Source: JBDSZL01 sp039925145 (GTDB taxonomy: Bacteria > Acidobacteriota > Vicinamibacteria > Vicinamibacterales > SCN-69-37). Taken from it: a stretch of 57,525 nt of DNA. The translations under genes were made by a program, and so were the position numbers. Below are positions 25,701-34,321 of this stretch, piece by piece; position 1 is the stretch's first letter; every line of letters starts with the position of its first letter. The notes below the pieces were generated by a model, which made no database searches, was not told the origin of the DNA, and saw only the letters and a program-made list of their open reading frames with translations. The stretch lies in the NCBI GenBank assembly GCA_039925145.1, contig JBDSZL010000059.1, forward strand, positions 1 to 57,525, given 5' to 3'.

Positions 25701-26153
25701 CTAGTCGGGCGGACGAACGGTGACGTTACTCAGCTGACGATCGATCGAACGCCCGTCCGGCAGGGTGCCCGTGGCCGAGATGCTCCAGCTGCCAGCCATC
25801 GAGAAGTATACGGCCGCCGTATAGCGGCCATCCCCGTGGTCAACCGCCGGCTCGATGACCGGGGCCATGCCCGGATGCAGCATTCGGGCGTCAACGGTCA
25901 TCCGGGCGCCAGTCACTGGACGATTGCCAGGGCTGCGTACCGTCACCTCCGCCAGGGCAGAGGTGCCGACGCGAGGGGCTGCTGGCGTGAGTGTCAACTG
26001 GAGGACGACGACGTCGTCATGGGCCGGCTGCGGTCGGGTGCACGCCACCGCGGACAGCGCCGCCGCAAGCGCAAGCGCGCTGACGTGGATGGCAGGCAGT
26101 CTACGCGCGTATCGCGTCAGGCGATAGCGCGGACGCCACGGTGCCAGGCGCAC
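25701..26153 (-). CDS. FixH/YtkA-like exported lipoprotein
   Basis: About 150 residues. After an Arg-rich start, the hydrophobic segment ALALAAALSAVAC gives a likely lipidation site (Cys38), then an Ig-like beta domain. VVVLQLTLTPAAPRVGTSAL, PVTGARMTVDARML and DGRYTAAVYFSMAGSWSISA match the layout of YtkA and FixH domains associated with copper and cytochrome oxidase assembly. The conserved Met pair (HPGMAP) is compatible with metal binding. The start is uncertain: in-frame GTGs at 26153 and 26159 lie inside the 3' end of the upstream gene and neither has a clear ribosome site, suggesting translational coupling. Confidence 0.7.
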   Translation of the reverse strand: MRLAPWRPRYRLTRYARRLPAIHVSALALAAALSAVACTRPQPAHDDVVVLQLTLTPAAPRVGTSALAEVTVRSPGNRPVTGARMTVDARMLHPGMAPVIEPAVDHGDGRYTAAVYFSMAGSWSISATGTLPDGRSIDRQLSNVTVRPPD

Positions 26154-26704
26154 GTACACCGGGGCTCGGCCGCGCTCGCCGAGGGAAACATATGGTGGTA
26201 CATCGCGATGACCATCGGGATAAAAACGATGGTGTTGTAGAACAGGTGGAGTTCCACGCGTGGAATCCAGAGCTGCACGAGGCTGGTCGGCACCGGCCGC
26301 CCAAAGAAGTAATGGCCGGTGAGCGCCTGGGTCTGGAGCAGCGCGTGCTCGATGTGATGGAAGAACTGGATGCACAGCGCAATCGTCCACCACCGGTGTT
26401 CTCTCGGCTCGGTGAATCCCTTGCGCAGCAGGAACAATCCGATCAGCATCACGAGGGCATACCCGTAGTGCAGCGCTTCGGACTTGATCAGCCAGGGATA
26501 GTAGAGGCCCAGCACGCCGCGCGAGGCCGGCACCGGCCACCCCAGCGCGTAGATTTGAAATGCCTGCGCCAGATGCTCGGCCCAGTGGGCGAGCACGATG
26601 ACCATGAACACGCGCAAAGCCCCTTCGTGCCACTCGGAATTCAGGCGTTCGACGAAGGTCGTCGACGAGCTCTGACGGGAGGTTGCTGCTGCCTCTGCAC
26701 GCAT
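26117..26704 (-). CDS. Histidine-rich membrane protein of unknown family
   Basis: 195 residues with about four to five hydrophobic segments. Histidines cluster within or at the edges of the helices: LAHWAEHLAQAFQIYALGW, EALHYGYALVML, CIQFFHHIEHALLQ, VELHLFYN and AMYHHMFP. Spaced HxxxH/HHxxH patterns in several helices are typical of membrane heme or non-heme di-metal proteins (desaturase- or cytochrome b-like). I do not recognise a family. Its 3' end overlaps the FixH/YtkA-like gene and it shares strand and spacing with the polyferredoxin operon. This implies a role in electron transfer or metal handling, which is an inference. Confidence 0.8.
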   Translation of the reverse strand: MRAEAAATSRQSSSTTFVERLNSEWHEGALRVFMVIVLAHWAEHLAQAFQIYALGWPVPASRGVLGLYYPWLIKSEALHYGYALVMLIGLFLLRKGFTEPREHRWWTIALCIQFFHHIEHALLQTQALTGHYFFGRPVPTSLVQLWIPRVELHLFYNTIVFIPMVIAMYHHMFPSASAAEPRCTCAWHRGVRAIA

Positions 26705-26806
26705 GATGTATCCAGCCTGACCGGAAATAGCCGGCGCCTCGCGGCCGCCCGGCTGGCGGTCGAGCGCCGCTAACCCGGGATTATACGGCTCGGCGCAGGT
26801 ACGGGG

Positions 26807-27673
26807 TCAAACCGCCCTCCGACCTGGTGCCGCTGAGCCCACAGGCACGGTTGCCCGGGCTTCGAGTGCGGCCTCTATGAGGAGCGCCGCCGGCCCCACG
26901 AGGAACAGCGCGTAGAAAGGCGCGTAGATGACTTCGTTGAGCCGCAGGATCATCTCGACGAACGCCACGGCAATCACCACGACAACCTGACCGGAAACGG
27001 ACCGAACGGCCACCTTCGGATCGGTGACCATGAAGAAGATAAAGAGCTGATACATCGGGCCGGTGATGGGGGCGAGCGCGGCCTGCCAGGGCGTGCCGGT
27101 GATCGCGCTGCGCAGCAGGCCGAACGCGAAGAACGCGACGACATAGCTCGCACTCACGTGCAGCCGTCCGACGCGCCAGACGATGACGAATCCGAGCAGC
27201 CAGATGACGGCCATCGGCCAGATGTTGTTGCCCCACTGGATGCCCAGGAGCGAGACCGTCGCGGGCGCGAGAAACAACACGGCGCTCACCCCGAAGTTCG
27301 ATGGATTCCAGAGGTGCCGGCCGTTCAACCGCAGCACGTACTTCGATGCAATCGAGATCAGGCTGGCGAAGAAGTAGGGCCACACGAATGGCGACCGGAC
27401 AAGGATGCCCACGCTGATACCCGAGATGTACGCGCTGGCCGGGTGCGGCCAGCGGCCGTACGCGGCCTTTCCGAGCAGCAACTCCGCGACGATGGCGGTG
27501 ACGATGGCGACCGCCGTCTGCTGGTAGGCCTCGAGAATCCCGAACGTGAGGTGCGCGGCGATGAGGATGGAAGTGATAAGCAGCGGCGGCAGAAACCGAC
27601 TCTGGAGCGCCACCGCAAGCCCGCGAGGCGGACGGGCCGCTGGCGGAGGTGCGAGTCCGGGATCGACGCTCAT
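26807..27673 (-). CDS. UnbU-like membrane protein (NqrB/RnfD superfamily)
   Basis: A 288-residue protein with about eight to ten helices: SRFLPPLLITSILIAAHLTF, GISVGILVRSPFVWPYF, LRLNGRHLWNPSNFGVSAVL and FIFFMVTDPKVAV are the RnfD/NqrB-type blocks. The canonical flavinylation motif of RnfD (SGAT with an upstream Asp) is not evident; the nearest segment is SAITGTPW. This short form is the one named UnbU in enediyne clusters, where it accompanies UnbV. Here its ATG overlaps the stop of the UnbV-like gene (ATGA), the same pairing without any polyketide synthase. Start at ATG 27673; the earlier part of the open frame overlaps the upstream gene. Confidence 0.85.
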   Translation of the reverse strand: MSVDPGLAPPPAARPPRGLAVALQSRFLPPLLITSILIAAHLTFGILEAYQQTAVAIVTAIVAELLLGKAAYGRWPHPASAYISGISVGILVRSPFVWPYFFASLISIASKYVLRLNGRHLWNPSNFGVSAVLFLAPATVSLLGIQWGNNIWPMAVIWLLGFVIVWRVGRLHVSASYVVAFFAFGLLRSAITGTPWQAALAPITGPMYQLFIFFMVTDPKVAVRSVSGQVVVVIAVAFVEMILRLNEVIYAPFYALFLVGPAALLIEAALEARATVPVGSAAPGRRAV

Positions 27674-29514
27674 GCCGGCTCCTTCACGTGGTGGCGGCGG
27701 TCGATCTCCGGCCGATCGATTGTCTGCACCCGCCCCGACGGCCACCGAATCACGACCCGGTCGACCGCATTGGCGCGCCCAAGCCCGTAGTGCAGCCCGC
27801 GTTGATTCTGCGCGCTGAACCCCGTGCCGCCGCTGACTTCCTGCACCTGCCGGCGGCTGTTCCACTGCACGTCGACGCGCGCGCCTATCGCGCTGCGATT
27901 ACTGGCGGTCCCCTCGAGATCGAAAGCAATCCAATGCTGTCCCTCGCTCACGGTGTTCCTGTAAACCAGCAGCGGTCCACGCTGGTTCGCAACGATCACG
28001 TCAAGGGCGCCGCTGTTCGACAAATCGGCGAGCGCGACGGCCCGGCCGTCGTAGGTGTCGGTGACGCCAACATCCTGCGCCACATCCCGGAACCGTCCCA
28101 CGCCATCGTTGAGCCAGACGTGCTTGCGTTGGTAGCCGGAGAGGCTGCGCCCGCGCATCGCCGGCCAGTTCCGCGCGTCGCCGATTATTTGGCTGTGCCC
28201 GACGGCAATCTCCGCAAAGTCATACCAGTAGCTCGTCCGCTCGCCGGCTGACACGTAGCCATTCACCAGATACAGGTCGAGGGTGCCGTCGTTGTTCAAA
28301 TCGCCGAACTGCGCGCCCCAGCTCCAGCCGCCGAGGTCGACGCCGAGCGTAGACGCCAGATTCTCGTACTCCGCTCCGCGCGCGTGGTTCTTGCCCGTCG
28401 GCACCCAGAGGTCGTTGGACTGAACGAGCACGCCTGGCTCGGAGATGTTCGTCTTGTAAATGGAGAGGCGGCCGTCGTTGAAGACGTCGCCGAACGACGC
28501 GTTCATCCCGCTCTTCGGCGTGCGGGCGACCCCAGCGTCGCGCCCGGCCTCGACGAACCGCTTGCCGTCCTGGTTCACATACAGCTCGGAGACGCCGTAG
28601 TCGTTAGCCAGAAACAGATCCGGATAGCCGCTACCGCTCAGATCCGCGGCCGACGCGGCGAGCGTCCAGCGGCGCGACTCGATGCCCAACGCCGCCGACG
28701 TCTCTTCGAAAGTGCCGTCACCGCGGTTTCGCAGCACGTACTTGCGTCCACCGTTCTCGGCGTATTCGAAGCTGGCCGGCATGATGCGCGTGGTGTCCAG
28801 GTGCCACAGATCCAGGCGTTCGTCCCAGTAGCCCGCCAGGAAGAGGTCGAGCCAGCCGTCGCGATCGTAGTCCCACCAGATGGCGCTGTTGGCGTTGACC
28901 CAGGCCGGCAGGCCCGCGCGATCGGTCACGCGGACGAAGCCCTTGCCCGCCTGATTGTGAAAGAGCTCGGGGCGCCCGTACTTGTACAGAAAAAGATCCT
29001 CGTAGCCGTCGTTGTCGAAGTCTCCCCATACGGCGCCCATCGAGACTCCGGTGCCCGCGCGGTTGACATCCGCCAGACCTACCGCCGACGCCACGTCGGT
29101 GAACGTGCCGTCGCCATTGTTGCGATAGAGATGATTGAGGCTGTTCTCCGCGCTGTTCGTGACGTAAACGTCCTGCCATCCGTCGCGGTCGAAATCCGCG
29201 ATGGAGACGGCGGCCCCCATCGCCGCCACCTGCGGCATGATGTGCGCGAGCTTCGCGTCGAATGTCGGGCCCTCGTGCGTGGCCTGCATGCCGAGCTGCC
29301 TCGCGCTCTCAGTCAGCCGAAAGCCATGCCGTGCGCTTGTCGCTCCCTCGTGCGGCGACGATTCGGGCCCTGCGGCTGCACGATTCAGAGCGACGACGGC
29401 GGCCATCGACCCGAGCGTCAGCGCGGCGGCCACGAGCCCGACGCCGCGGCGTGGACGGGGTGCTTGCCGCGCCACGCCCGTTCCCCGGTCCATCTCTCCT
29501 CGCTCGGTCGTCAT
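27670..29514 (-). CDS. UnbV-like CRTAC1 protein (FG-GAP repeats + ASPIC domain)
   Basis: A 614-residue exported protein: N-terminal hydrophobic segment (GLVAAALTLGSMAAVVAL), then repeated calcium-binding FG-GAP/VCBS blades (DFDRDGWQDVYVTNS, DFDNDGYEDLFLYKYG, DYDRDGWLDLFLAGYW, DLNNDGTLDLYLVNGY, DLSNSGALDVIVANQR). It ends with an ASPIC/UnbV domain (GARVDVQW, LHYGLGRANAVDRVVIRWPS, GRVQTID). The DxDxDGxxD loops are calcium sites of an integrin-alpha-like propeller. It overlaps both neighbours by ATGA, placing it between the giant ASPIC protein and UnbU. Probably periplasmic or surface-exposed; the family's biochemical role is not established. Confidence 0.92.
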   Translation of the reverse strand: MTTERGEMDRGTGVARQAPRPRRGVGLVAAALTLGSMAAVVALNRAAAGPESSPHEGATSARHGFRLTESARQLGMQATHEGPTFDAKLAHIMPQVAAMGAAVSIADFDRDGWQDVYVTNSAENSLNHLYRNNGDGTFTDVASAVGLADVNRAGTGVSMGAVWGDFDNDGYEDLFLYKYGRPELFHNQAGKGFVRVTDRAGLPAWVNANSAIWWDYDRDGWLDLFLAGYWDERLDLWHLDTTRIMPASFEYAENGGRKYVLRNRGDGTFEETSAALGIESRRWTLAASAADLSGSGYPDLFLANDYGVSELYVNQDGKRFVEAGRDAGVARTPKSGMNASFGDVFNDGRLSIYKTNISEPGVLVQSNDLWVPTGKNHARGAEYENLASTLGVDLGGWSWGAQFGDLNNDGTLDLYLVNGYVSAGERTSYWYDFAEIAVGHSQIIGDARNWPAMRGRSLSGYQRKHVWLNDGVGRFRDVAQDVGVTDTYDGRAVALADLSNSGALDVIVANQRGPLLVYRNTVSEGQHWIAFDLEGTASNRSAIGARVDVQWNSRRQVQEVSGGTGFSAQNQRGLHYGLGRANAVDRVVIRWPSGRVQTIDRPEIDRRHHVKEPA

Positions 29515-32500
29515 GGCTGAGTGACTGGGCGGTCGAACCCCAGCCCCTCGAGAAACGTGCGCGGTGTCACGAAGCGCGTGTGGAACGTCTGCCAGTCGTC
29601 GCGATGCGCCTGGTACACGGGATCGGCTTCCAATGCCCGACCGGCAGACGCCCCGTATCCCCGACCGTGCATGGGGAGCGGCTCGACCGTCTTCGAGAAC
29701 TGCGTGTTGAAGTCGCCATCCTTGTTCCAGCCGTCACCAATGAGCACGAAGTCTCGGGTCCAGCCGCTCGGCGGCGCAGGTGGCGCGGGGAACGACAGCC
29801 TCAATTCGTCGCCGGCATTCATCATCACGTATCGATCGTCGGTTCCGGCCAGCAGTGGGCGCACATCGCCGAAGCGCGTGTAGTAACCGATTAGATCGCG
29901 CCAGCGCGGTGCGGTGTTCGCCAGCCGATCGTAGAGCGGCGTCTCCGGTTGATCGCGCCCGGCCGTCTGCGTTTCCGAAAAGCCGCGGTAGCGCAGGTCT
30001 GCCCGTGCCGGTGCAATTCTCACCTGTTTCGCCGGCATCTGCCCGCCGGCATCTGCAGACGCAATCCAGTCCCAGTAGATCTCGAGGTTTGTCCGCAGAC
30101 GCAGACGCCGCGCCCCCGCAATACCCGCCCGCTCGACGGTGCTCAGGTCCACGAGAATTGTCTTGTTCTTGCCGGCAGGAAACCCGAGGTCTGGCGCCAC
30201 GACGACCCACCGCCCACGGGCATCCTGCACCTCGAGCGACAGACCCCGTGGTGTCACGCGGCCGCCCTGACCGATGGCGACATTGATGCTGCTGTCGGTG
30301 GGATAGATCCAGCCGTTGGCGAGCAGCCACGCCGGCACGCCCGGCTCGAGCGGCGCCCCCAACTCGATCTCCACGAAGTGCTCCTCGGCCACACCTTGAT
30401 ACTGACCGCGCGCAAACGTGCTGACGTAGCGGCCGTCCTTGCGCGTGACGAGCCCCGTCACGTCCGCGCCAGCCTGATCCCACGCGCGTGCGACAGGGGT
30501 CGGTGCTCGCATCGACTGCACGGCGAGCGCCGGTGCCTGTCTCGCAAAGCGCTCGTCCACGAACACCGCGGTGTCGGCGGGATGATCGACCACCATCAGC
30601 GACACGGAGTCGACGTAATGGGTCTCCCACAACTCCGCGGTGATCCGCACGTCGTAGGCGCCGTCGCGCGCGACGAGCCGGCTGGCGTCGATCTTGACCC
30701 AGTCTTCGGTCTGCGTCACTCCGGCCGTGTCCTGCGCGTTGATGCGGAGGCCCAGCGGCGAACGCCACAGGAAGTCGGTGACGAACTGCATCCCCTTGCC
30801 ATCGTCTGCGAACACCCAGGGACAGGATCCCTTGAGGCGCTGCTGCGCCACGAGCGGCTGATCGACCCGCGGGTCGAACTCGGCCTGCGGCACGCCGTTG
30901 GGCCAGACAATCCGGGTGACGTCAACGGCGGTGCGACTGCCCAGTCCCACGTGCACGCTCGTGCCCGTGATGATCTGCTTCTGAACCAGGCGCGCCGATC
31001 GAACCTCGACCTCTCCACCGATTCCAAAGCTGTTGATGCGCTGATCGCCCGCCGCAGCCTGCGCGCGCGGCCGCACCACGTGAGAGTGATACCCGCGAGT
31101 GCCATGGCCGAGCAGGCGCACGGGCTCGCCTGCCGCGAGGCCCACGAGATCGAGCTGCCCGTCACCGTCGAGATCGATGACGCCGGCGATATCCGCATCG
31201 ACCACCGAATCCAGCAGATGGAGGGAGAAATCTTCGCCGGCGAGCCACACCGCGCTGCCGCCCGGCGCTGACGCCAGCAGATCGAGCGCGCCGTTGTTGT
31301 CTAGATCGGCGAGCACCAACCGCGCCGCGCCGGGGACGAGCGACGACGAGCGATGCGCTGGCCAACTGCCCCACGGCTCCTGATGCCACTCGCCGGCGGC
31401 CATCGATGCACGTCGAATCGTGCCGGTCTGGTCCATCGTCACGACGTCGAGCACCTGGTCGCCGTTCACGTCGCCCAGAGCGACCGCGACGATGTCGGGC
31501 TGGTTCGGTAAGGAGACGCGGTCGAACACAGACGCCTGCTGATTCGCCAGGACCTGAAGCGTGCCGCGACCGTCGACGAGCACGATGTCTGGATCGCCGT
31601 CGGCATCGACATCGCCCCAGCTGAAGGCACGCAGCCCGATCACGCCGGGAAGCGGATGCGTCGCGCGCCACGTGCCGTCACCGTTGTTTCTCAACACCAC
31701 CGGCGGGTCGCTCGGCGAGCCCACGACGACATCGAGGTCGCCATCCATGTCCAGATCGACGCCCCAGGCATCCGTGGCGTGAGCCGGACGATCTTTCGGA
31801 TCACGGAATGCATGGTCCGTGTCGTCGCGAAAGATACCGTCGGCAGATTGAATCAACAACGTCAGCCTGCCGGCTGCGACCACCAGCAGATCCATCTTGA
31901 AGTCGTTGTTGAAGTCGAGCGGCACGAGCTGGGACGCTGCCGGCGTCAGTGCCGGCGCTGTCGACGTCGCCGGCAACGTCAGCGTCGGATCGTCAGCCCT
32001 GTCCAGGCGTCGAATCGAACGGCCATCGGTCGCAAAGATAGCCGGGGCCTGGACGCCGTCCAGTGAGAACGCGGCGACTCCTGCGAACGGCAGTGGATGG
32101 GCGCCGGCGATCGGCGCGTCCACAAACGTCAGCGCCCGATCGGCGGCAGCAGGCTGCCCGACTGGAACCGGCACACGCAGGAACGTCGTAATCGGATCGG
32201 CGATCAGCTCGGCCGATAGCGTGACGCGCCGGCGCCCCTCGGCGAATGTCGGGAGTGGCGCCAGCACGTTACGCAAGAACGCCAGGGAGCGCGCGGCATC
32301 TGGCAACCGCGCGGCCTTGGCGTCGTCCTGTACCGTCCGGAAGCGCTCGCCGGCCTCTCCAGGCCATGCGGCGGCCAGCGGCTGCAGCCGCCGGAGCGAG
32401 TCGTCGAGCAGCGCGGCGTCGTGGCGTTTGGCCGCGAGCCATGCGCGCTCGACGAGCATCGCCAGGTTGCCCGGCTCGAGCGCGACGACTTCCTCGAGCA

Positions 32501-33020
32501 GGCGTTGCGCCTGGTCGTCGGCGCCTGGCTCTCCACCGCTTTCGATCTCCTCGATCAGCGCCGTGCGCGCGCGAAGGTTCCGAGTGCTGAGGTCGACGGC
32601 CCGCTGCAGGCGCGCGACGCTTTCCGCATGGCGGCCCCGCGACGTCTCGAGACGACCCCAGAGCAGCTGGATGTCAGCGCTCTCGGGCGCGAGCGCGGCT
32701 GCCCGTTCGATCGCGACAGCGGCCGCGTCGAACTCTCCAAGCCTCATGTGAGCGAGGCCGAGATTCGCCCACGAAGCCGGCTCGCCCGGCACGGCGCGCG
32801 TCGCCTGCGTGAACTGTTCCTTCGCATCGTCGATCAGGCCGACCTGCAGCGCCGCCAATCCACGGTAGAAGCGGCGCGTCAGCTGCTCGTAGGCCGGTGA
32901 CTCGGATGAAGGCACCCCGCCGGCGCGGTGTCGATACACGTAGGCACCCACGGCGGCGGCCAGCAGCAGGGCCAGTGGAACGGCGACCACAACACGATTG
33001 ACCGTCTGCGTGGATGTCAC
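29511..33020 (-). CDS. Giant TPR + FG-GAP + ASPIC/UnbV protein with C-terminal extension
   Basis: 1,169 residues. Membrane anchor at ~8-28 (VVVAVPLALLLAAAVGAYVY). TPR repeats at ~45-175 (LAALQVGLIDDAKEQFTQAT, NLGLAHMRLGEFDAAAVAIE). About seven FG-GAP/VCBS blades at ~350-650 (DFNNDFKMDLLVV, DLDMDGDLDVVVGS, DVDADGDPDIVLVDG, DVNGDQVLDVVTMD, DLDNNGALDLLAS, DLDGDGQLDLVGL). ASPIC domain at ~680-730 (HVGLGSRTAVDVTRIVWPNG). A further ~430-residue beta-rich region (GSCPWVFADDGKGMQFVTDF onward) is absent from ordinary CRTAC1 proteins. GTG start with no clear ribosome site. First gene of the redox operon, with its stop overlapping the next start. Domain calls are confident; the role is unknown. Confidence 0.92.
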   Translation of the reverse strand: MTSTQTVNRVVVAVPLALLLAAAVGAYVYRHRAGGVPSSESPAYEQLTRRFYRGLAALQVGLIDDAKEQFTQATRAVPGEPASWANLGLAHMRLGEFDAAAVAIERAAALAPESADIQLLWGRLETSRGRHAESVARLQRAVDLSTRNLRARTALIEEIESGGEPGADDQAQRLLEEVVALEPGNLAMLVERAWLAAKRHDAALLDDSLRRLQPLAAAWPGEAGERFRTVQDDAKAARLPDAARSLAFLRNVLAPLPTFAEGRRRVTLSAELIADPITTFLRVPVPVGQPAAADRALTFVDAPIAGAHPLPFAGVAAFSLDGVQAPAIFATDGRSIRRLDRADDPTLTLPATSTAPALTPAASQLVPLDFNNDFKMDLLVVAAGRLTLLIQSADGIFRDDTDHAFRDPKDRPAHATDAWGVDLDMDGDLDVVVGSPSDPPVVLRNNGDGTWRATHPLPGVIGLRAFSWGDVDADGDPDIVLVDGRGTLQVLANQQASVFDRVSLPNQPDIVAVALGDVNGDQVLDVVTMDQTGTIRRASMAAGEWHQEPWGSWPAHRSSSLVPGAARLVLADLDNNGALDLLASAPGGSAVWLAGEDFSLHLLDSVVDADIAGVIDLDGDGQLDLVGLAAGEPVRLLGHGTRGYHSHVVRPRAQAAAGDQRINSFGIGGEVEVRSARLVQKQIITGTSVHVGLGSRTAVDVTRIVWPNGVPQAEFDPRVDQPLVAQQRLKGSCPWVFADDGKGMQFVTDFLWRSPLGLRINAQDTAGVTQTEDWVKIDASRLVARDGAYDVRITAELWETHYVDSVSLMVVDHPADTAVFVDERFARQAPALAVQSMRAPTPVARAWDQAGADVTGLVTRKDGRYVSTFARGQYQGVAEEHFVEIELGAPLEPGVPAWLLANGWIYPTDSSINVAIGQGGRVTPRGLSLEVQDARGRWVVVAPDLGFPAGKNKTILVDLSTVERAGIAGARRLRLRTNLEIYWDWIASADAGGQMPAKQVRIAPARADLRYRGFSETQTAGRDQPETPLYDRLANTAPRWRDLIGYYTRFGDVRPLLAGTDDRYVMMNAGDELRLSFPAPPAPPSGWTRDFVLIGDGWNKDGDFNTQFSKTVEPLPMHGRGYGASAGRALEADPVYQAHRDDWQTFHTRFVTPRTFLEGLGFDRPVTQP

Positions 33021-33175
33021 GTCGGGAGGCTCACCACGCGTGGAGGAGCTGACTCATGATTGTTGCGGTTCTCGGCGCCCGGCGGCTTATTCTGTCGCAC
33101 TTCCCGCGCTTTCGTGTCCCCGAAAGCTTGACACCGCAGCGGACCAGACGACACCATCGCCTCAGCCGGACACAA

Positions 33176-34321
33176 ATGGGGCGTCTCGATTTCACCGCGG
33201 TCATCTGGCTGGTGGCCGGCCTCACTCCTTCGGCGGCGCTCTGTGCTCCTGCCCTGGCCACCACAGCGCAGGTGGCGCCGGCGCAGCCGTCCGTCGAAGA
33301 GCGGCTGAAGCGGGTGGCGGCCGATCTGTTCGTGCGGATGGACCGCATCGGCGATGCCATCCGCGAGCTTCAGGCTATTCTTGCGATCGATCCCCGTTCG
33401 GCCCAAGCACACATGCTGCTCGGCAACGCGTACGTGGGCGAAGGTGCCCCCGAGCGTAAGGGAGAAGCCATTGCCGAGTTCCGGCAGGCACTCGAAATCG
33501 ACCCGAGTCTCGTGGCCGCCCGCTTCTACATGGCAGACGTCTATCTCGATCTCGGTCGCACCGATATGGCGCGCGACGAGCTGCAACTCGCCCTCTCCCA
33601 GGCGCCGGGACAGCCTCAGTTCACGGCCCTCCTCGGCGAAGCGGAACGGCGGCTTGGACATGCGCCCCGATCGGTCGAGCTGATTCGGCAGGCGCTGCAG
33701 GCAGACCCCTCGCTGACGGAGGCTCGTTACCACCTGTCACTCGCGCTGCTCGATCTGGGCCAGCACGCCGACGCGATTCGCGAGATGGAGCAGCTCGTGC
33801 AGTCGGGCGTCGACATCCCCGACGTGCAGTTGACCCTGGGTACTGCATATGTCGATGCCGGCCGCCTCGACGCCGCAGTCACCACGCTCACCCGTGCGGC
33901 CAGCCTGGCTCCCGCGAGACCCGACATCCGTATTCAGTTGGCGCGCGGGTACCGGTTGAAGGGACTCCTGCGCGAAGCCGACGCTCAGCTCGCGCTCCTG
34001 CCAGCGCCCGGTAGTGCCCTGATGATTCAGAATCCGGTGGCCTATCAGCGGCTGTCGGTCGCCCGAGGCCTCGAGCTTGGAGAACTGAGGATGGCCCAGG
34101 GCCGGCTGCTCGAGGCCACCACCGCGTTCACCAAAGCGCTCGAGGCCGATCCGGAGCAGGGCCGCACGCACGAGCGTCTCGCGGAGGTGTATCTGCGGCG
34201 TGGCGAATATCGCCTGGCGCTCGATCATGCCGTGCGCGCCGCCGTCCTGGGCGTGCCACTCGCGGCCGATCGTCGTCTACTGCTCGACCAGAAGATTGCC
34301 GCGCCAGGAGGATCGAAGTGA
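33176..34321 (+). CDS. Exported TPR-repeat protein
   Basis: About 381 residues from ATG 33176: signal peptide (FTAVIWLVAGLTPSAALCA) followed by some eight to nine TPR units (RIGDAIRELQAILAIDPRSA, GEAIAEFRQALEIDPSLVAA, LDAAVTTLTRAASLAPARPD and so on). The 40 codons before this ATG in the open frame are Arg/His-rich and not signal-like. A scaffold role is expected for a periplasmic TPR array. Its stop overlaps the start of the CRTAC1 gene downstream (GTGA). Together they repeat, as two proteins, the TPR + FG-GAP + ASPIC order found fused in the divergent giant protein at 29511-33020. Confidence 0.88.
   Translation: MGRLDFTAVIWLVAGLTPSAALCAPALATTAQVAPAQPSVEERLKRVAADLFVRMDRIGDAIRELQAILAIDPRSAQAHMLLGNAYVGEGAPERKGEAIAEFRQALEIDPSLVAARFYMADVYLDLGRTDMARDELQLALSQAPGQPQFTALLGEAERRLGHAPRSVELIRQALQADPSLTEARYHLSLALLDLGQHADAIREMEQLVQSGVDIPDVQLTLGTAYVDAGRLDAAVTTLTRAASLAPARPDIRIQLARGYRLKGLLREADAQLALLPAPGSALMIQNPVAYQRLSVARGLELGELRMAQGRLLEATTAFTKALEADPEQGRTHERLAEVYLRRGEYRLALDHAVRAAVLGVPLAADRRLLLDQKIAAPGGSK

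Noticed and set aside
33128..33133. TTGACA hexamer before the TPR gene as a -35 box
   Set aside because: No -10-like hexamer at 16-18 bp spacing; the match alone is not enough.
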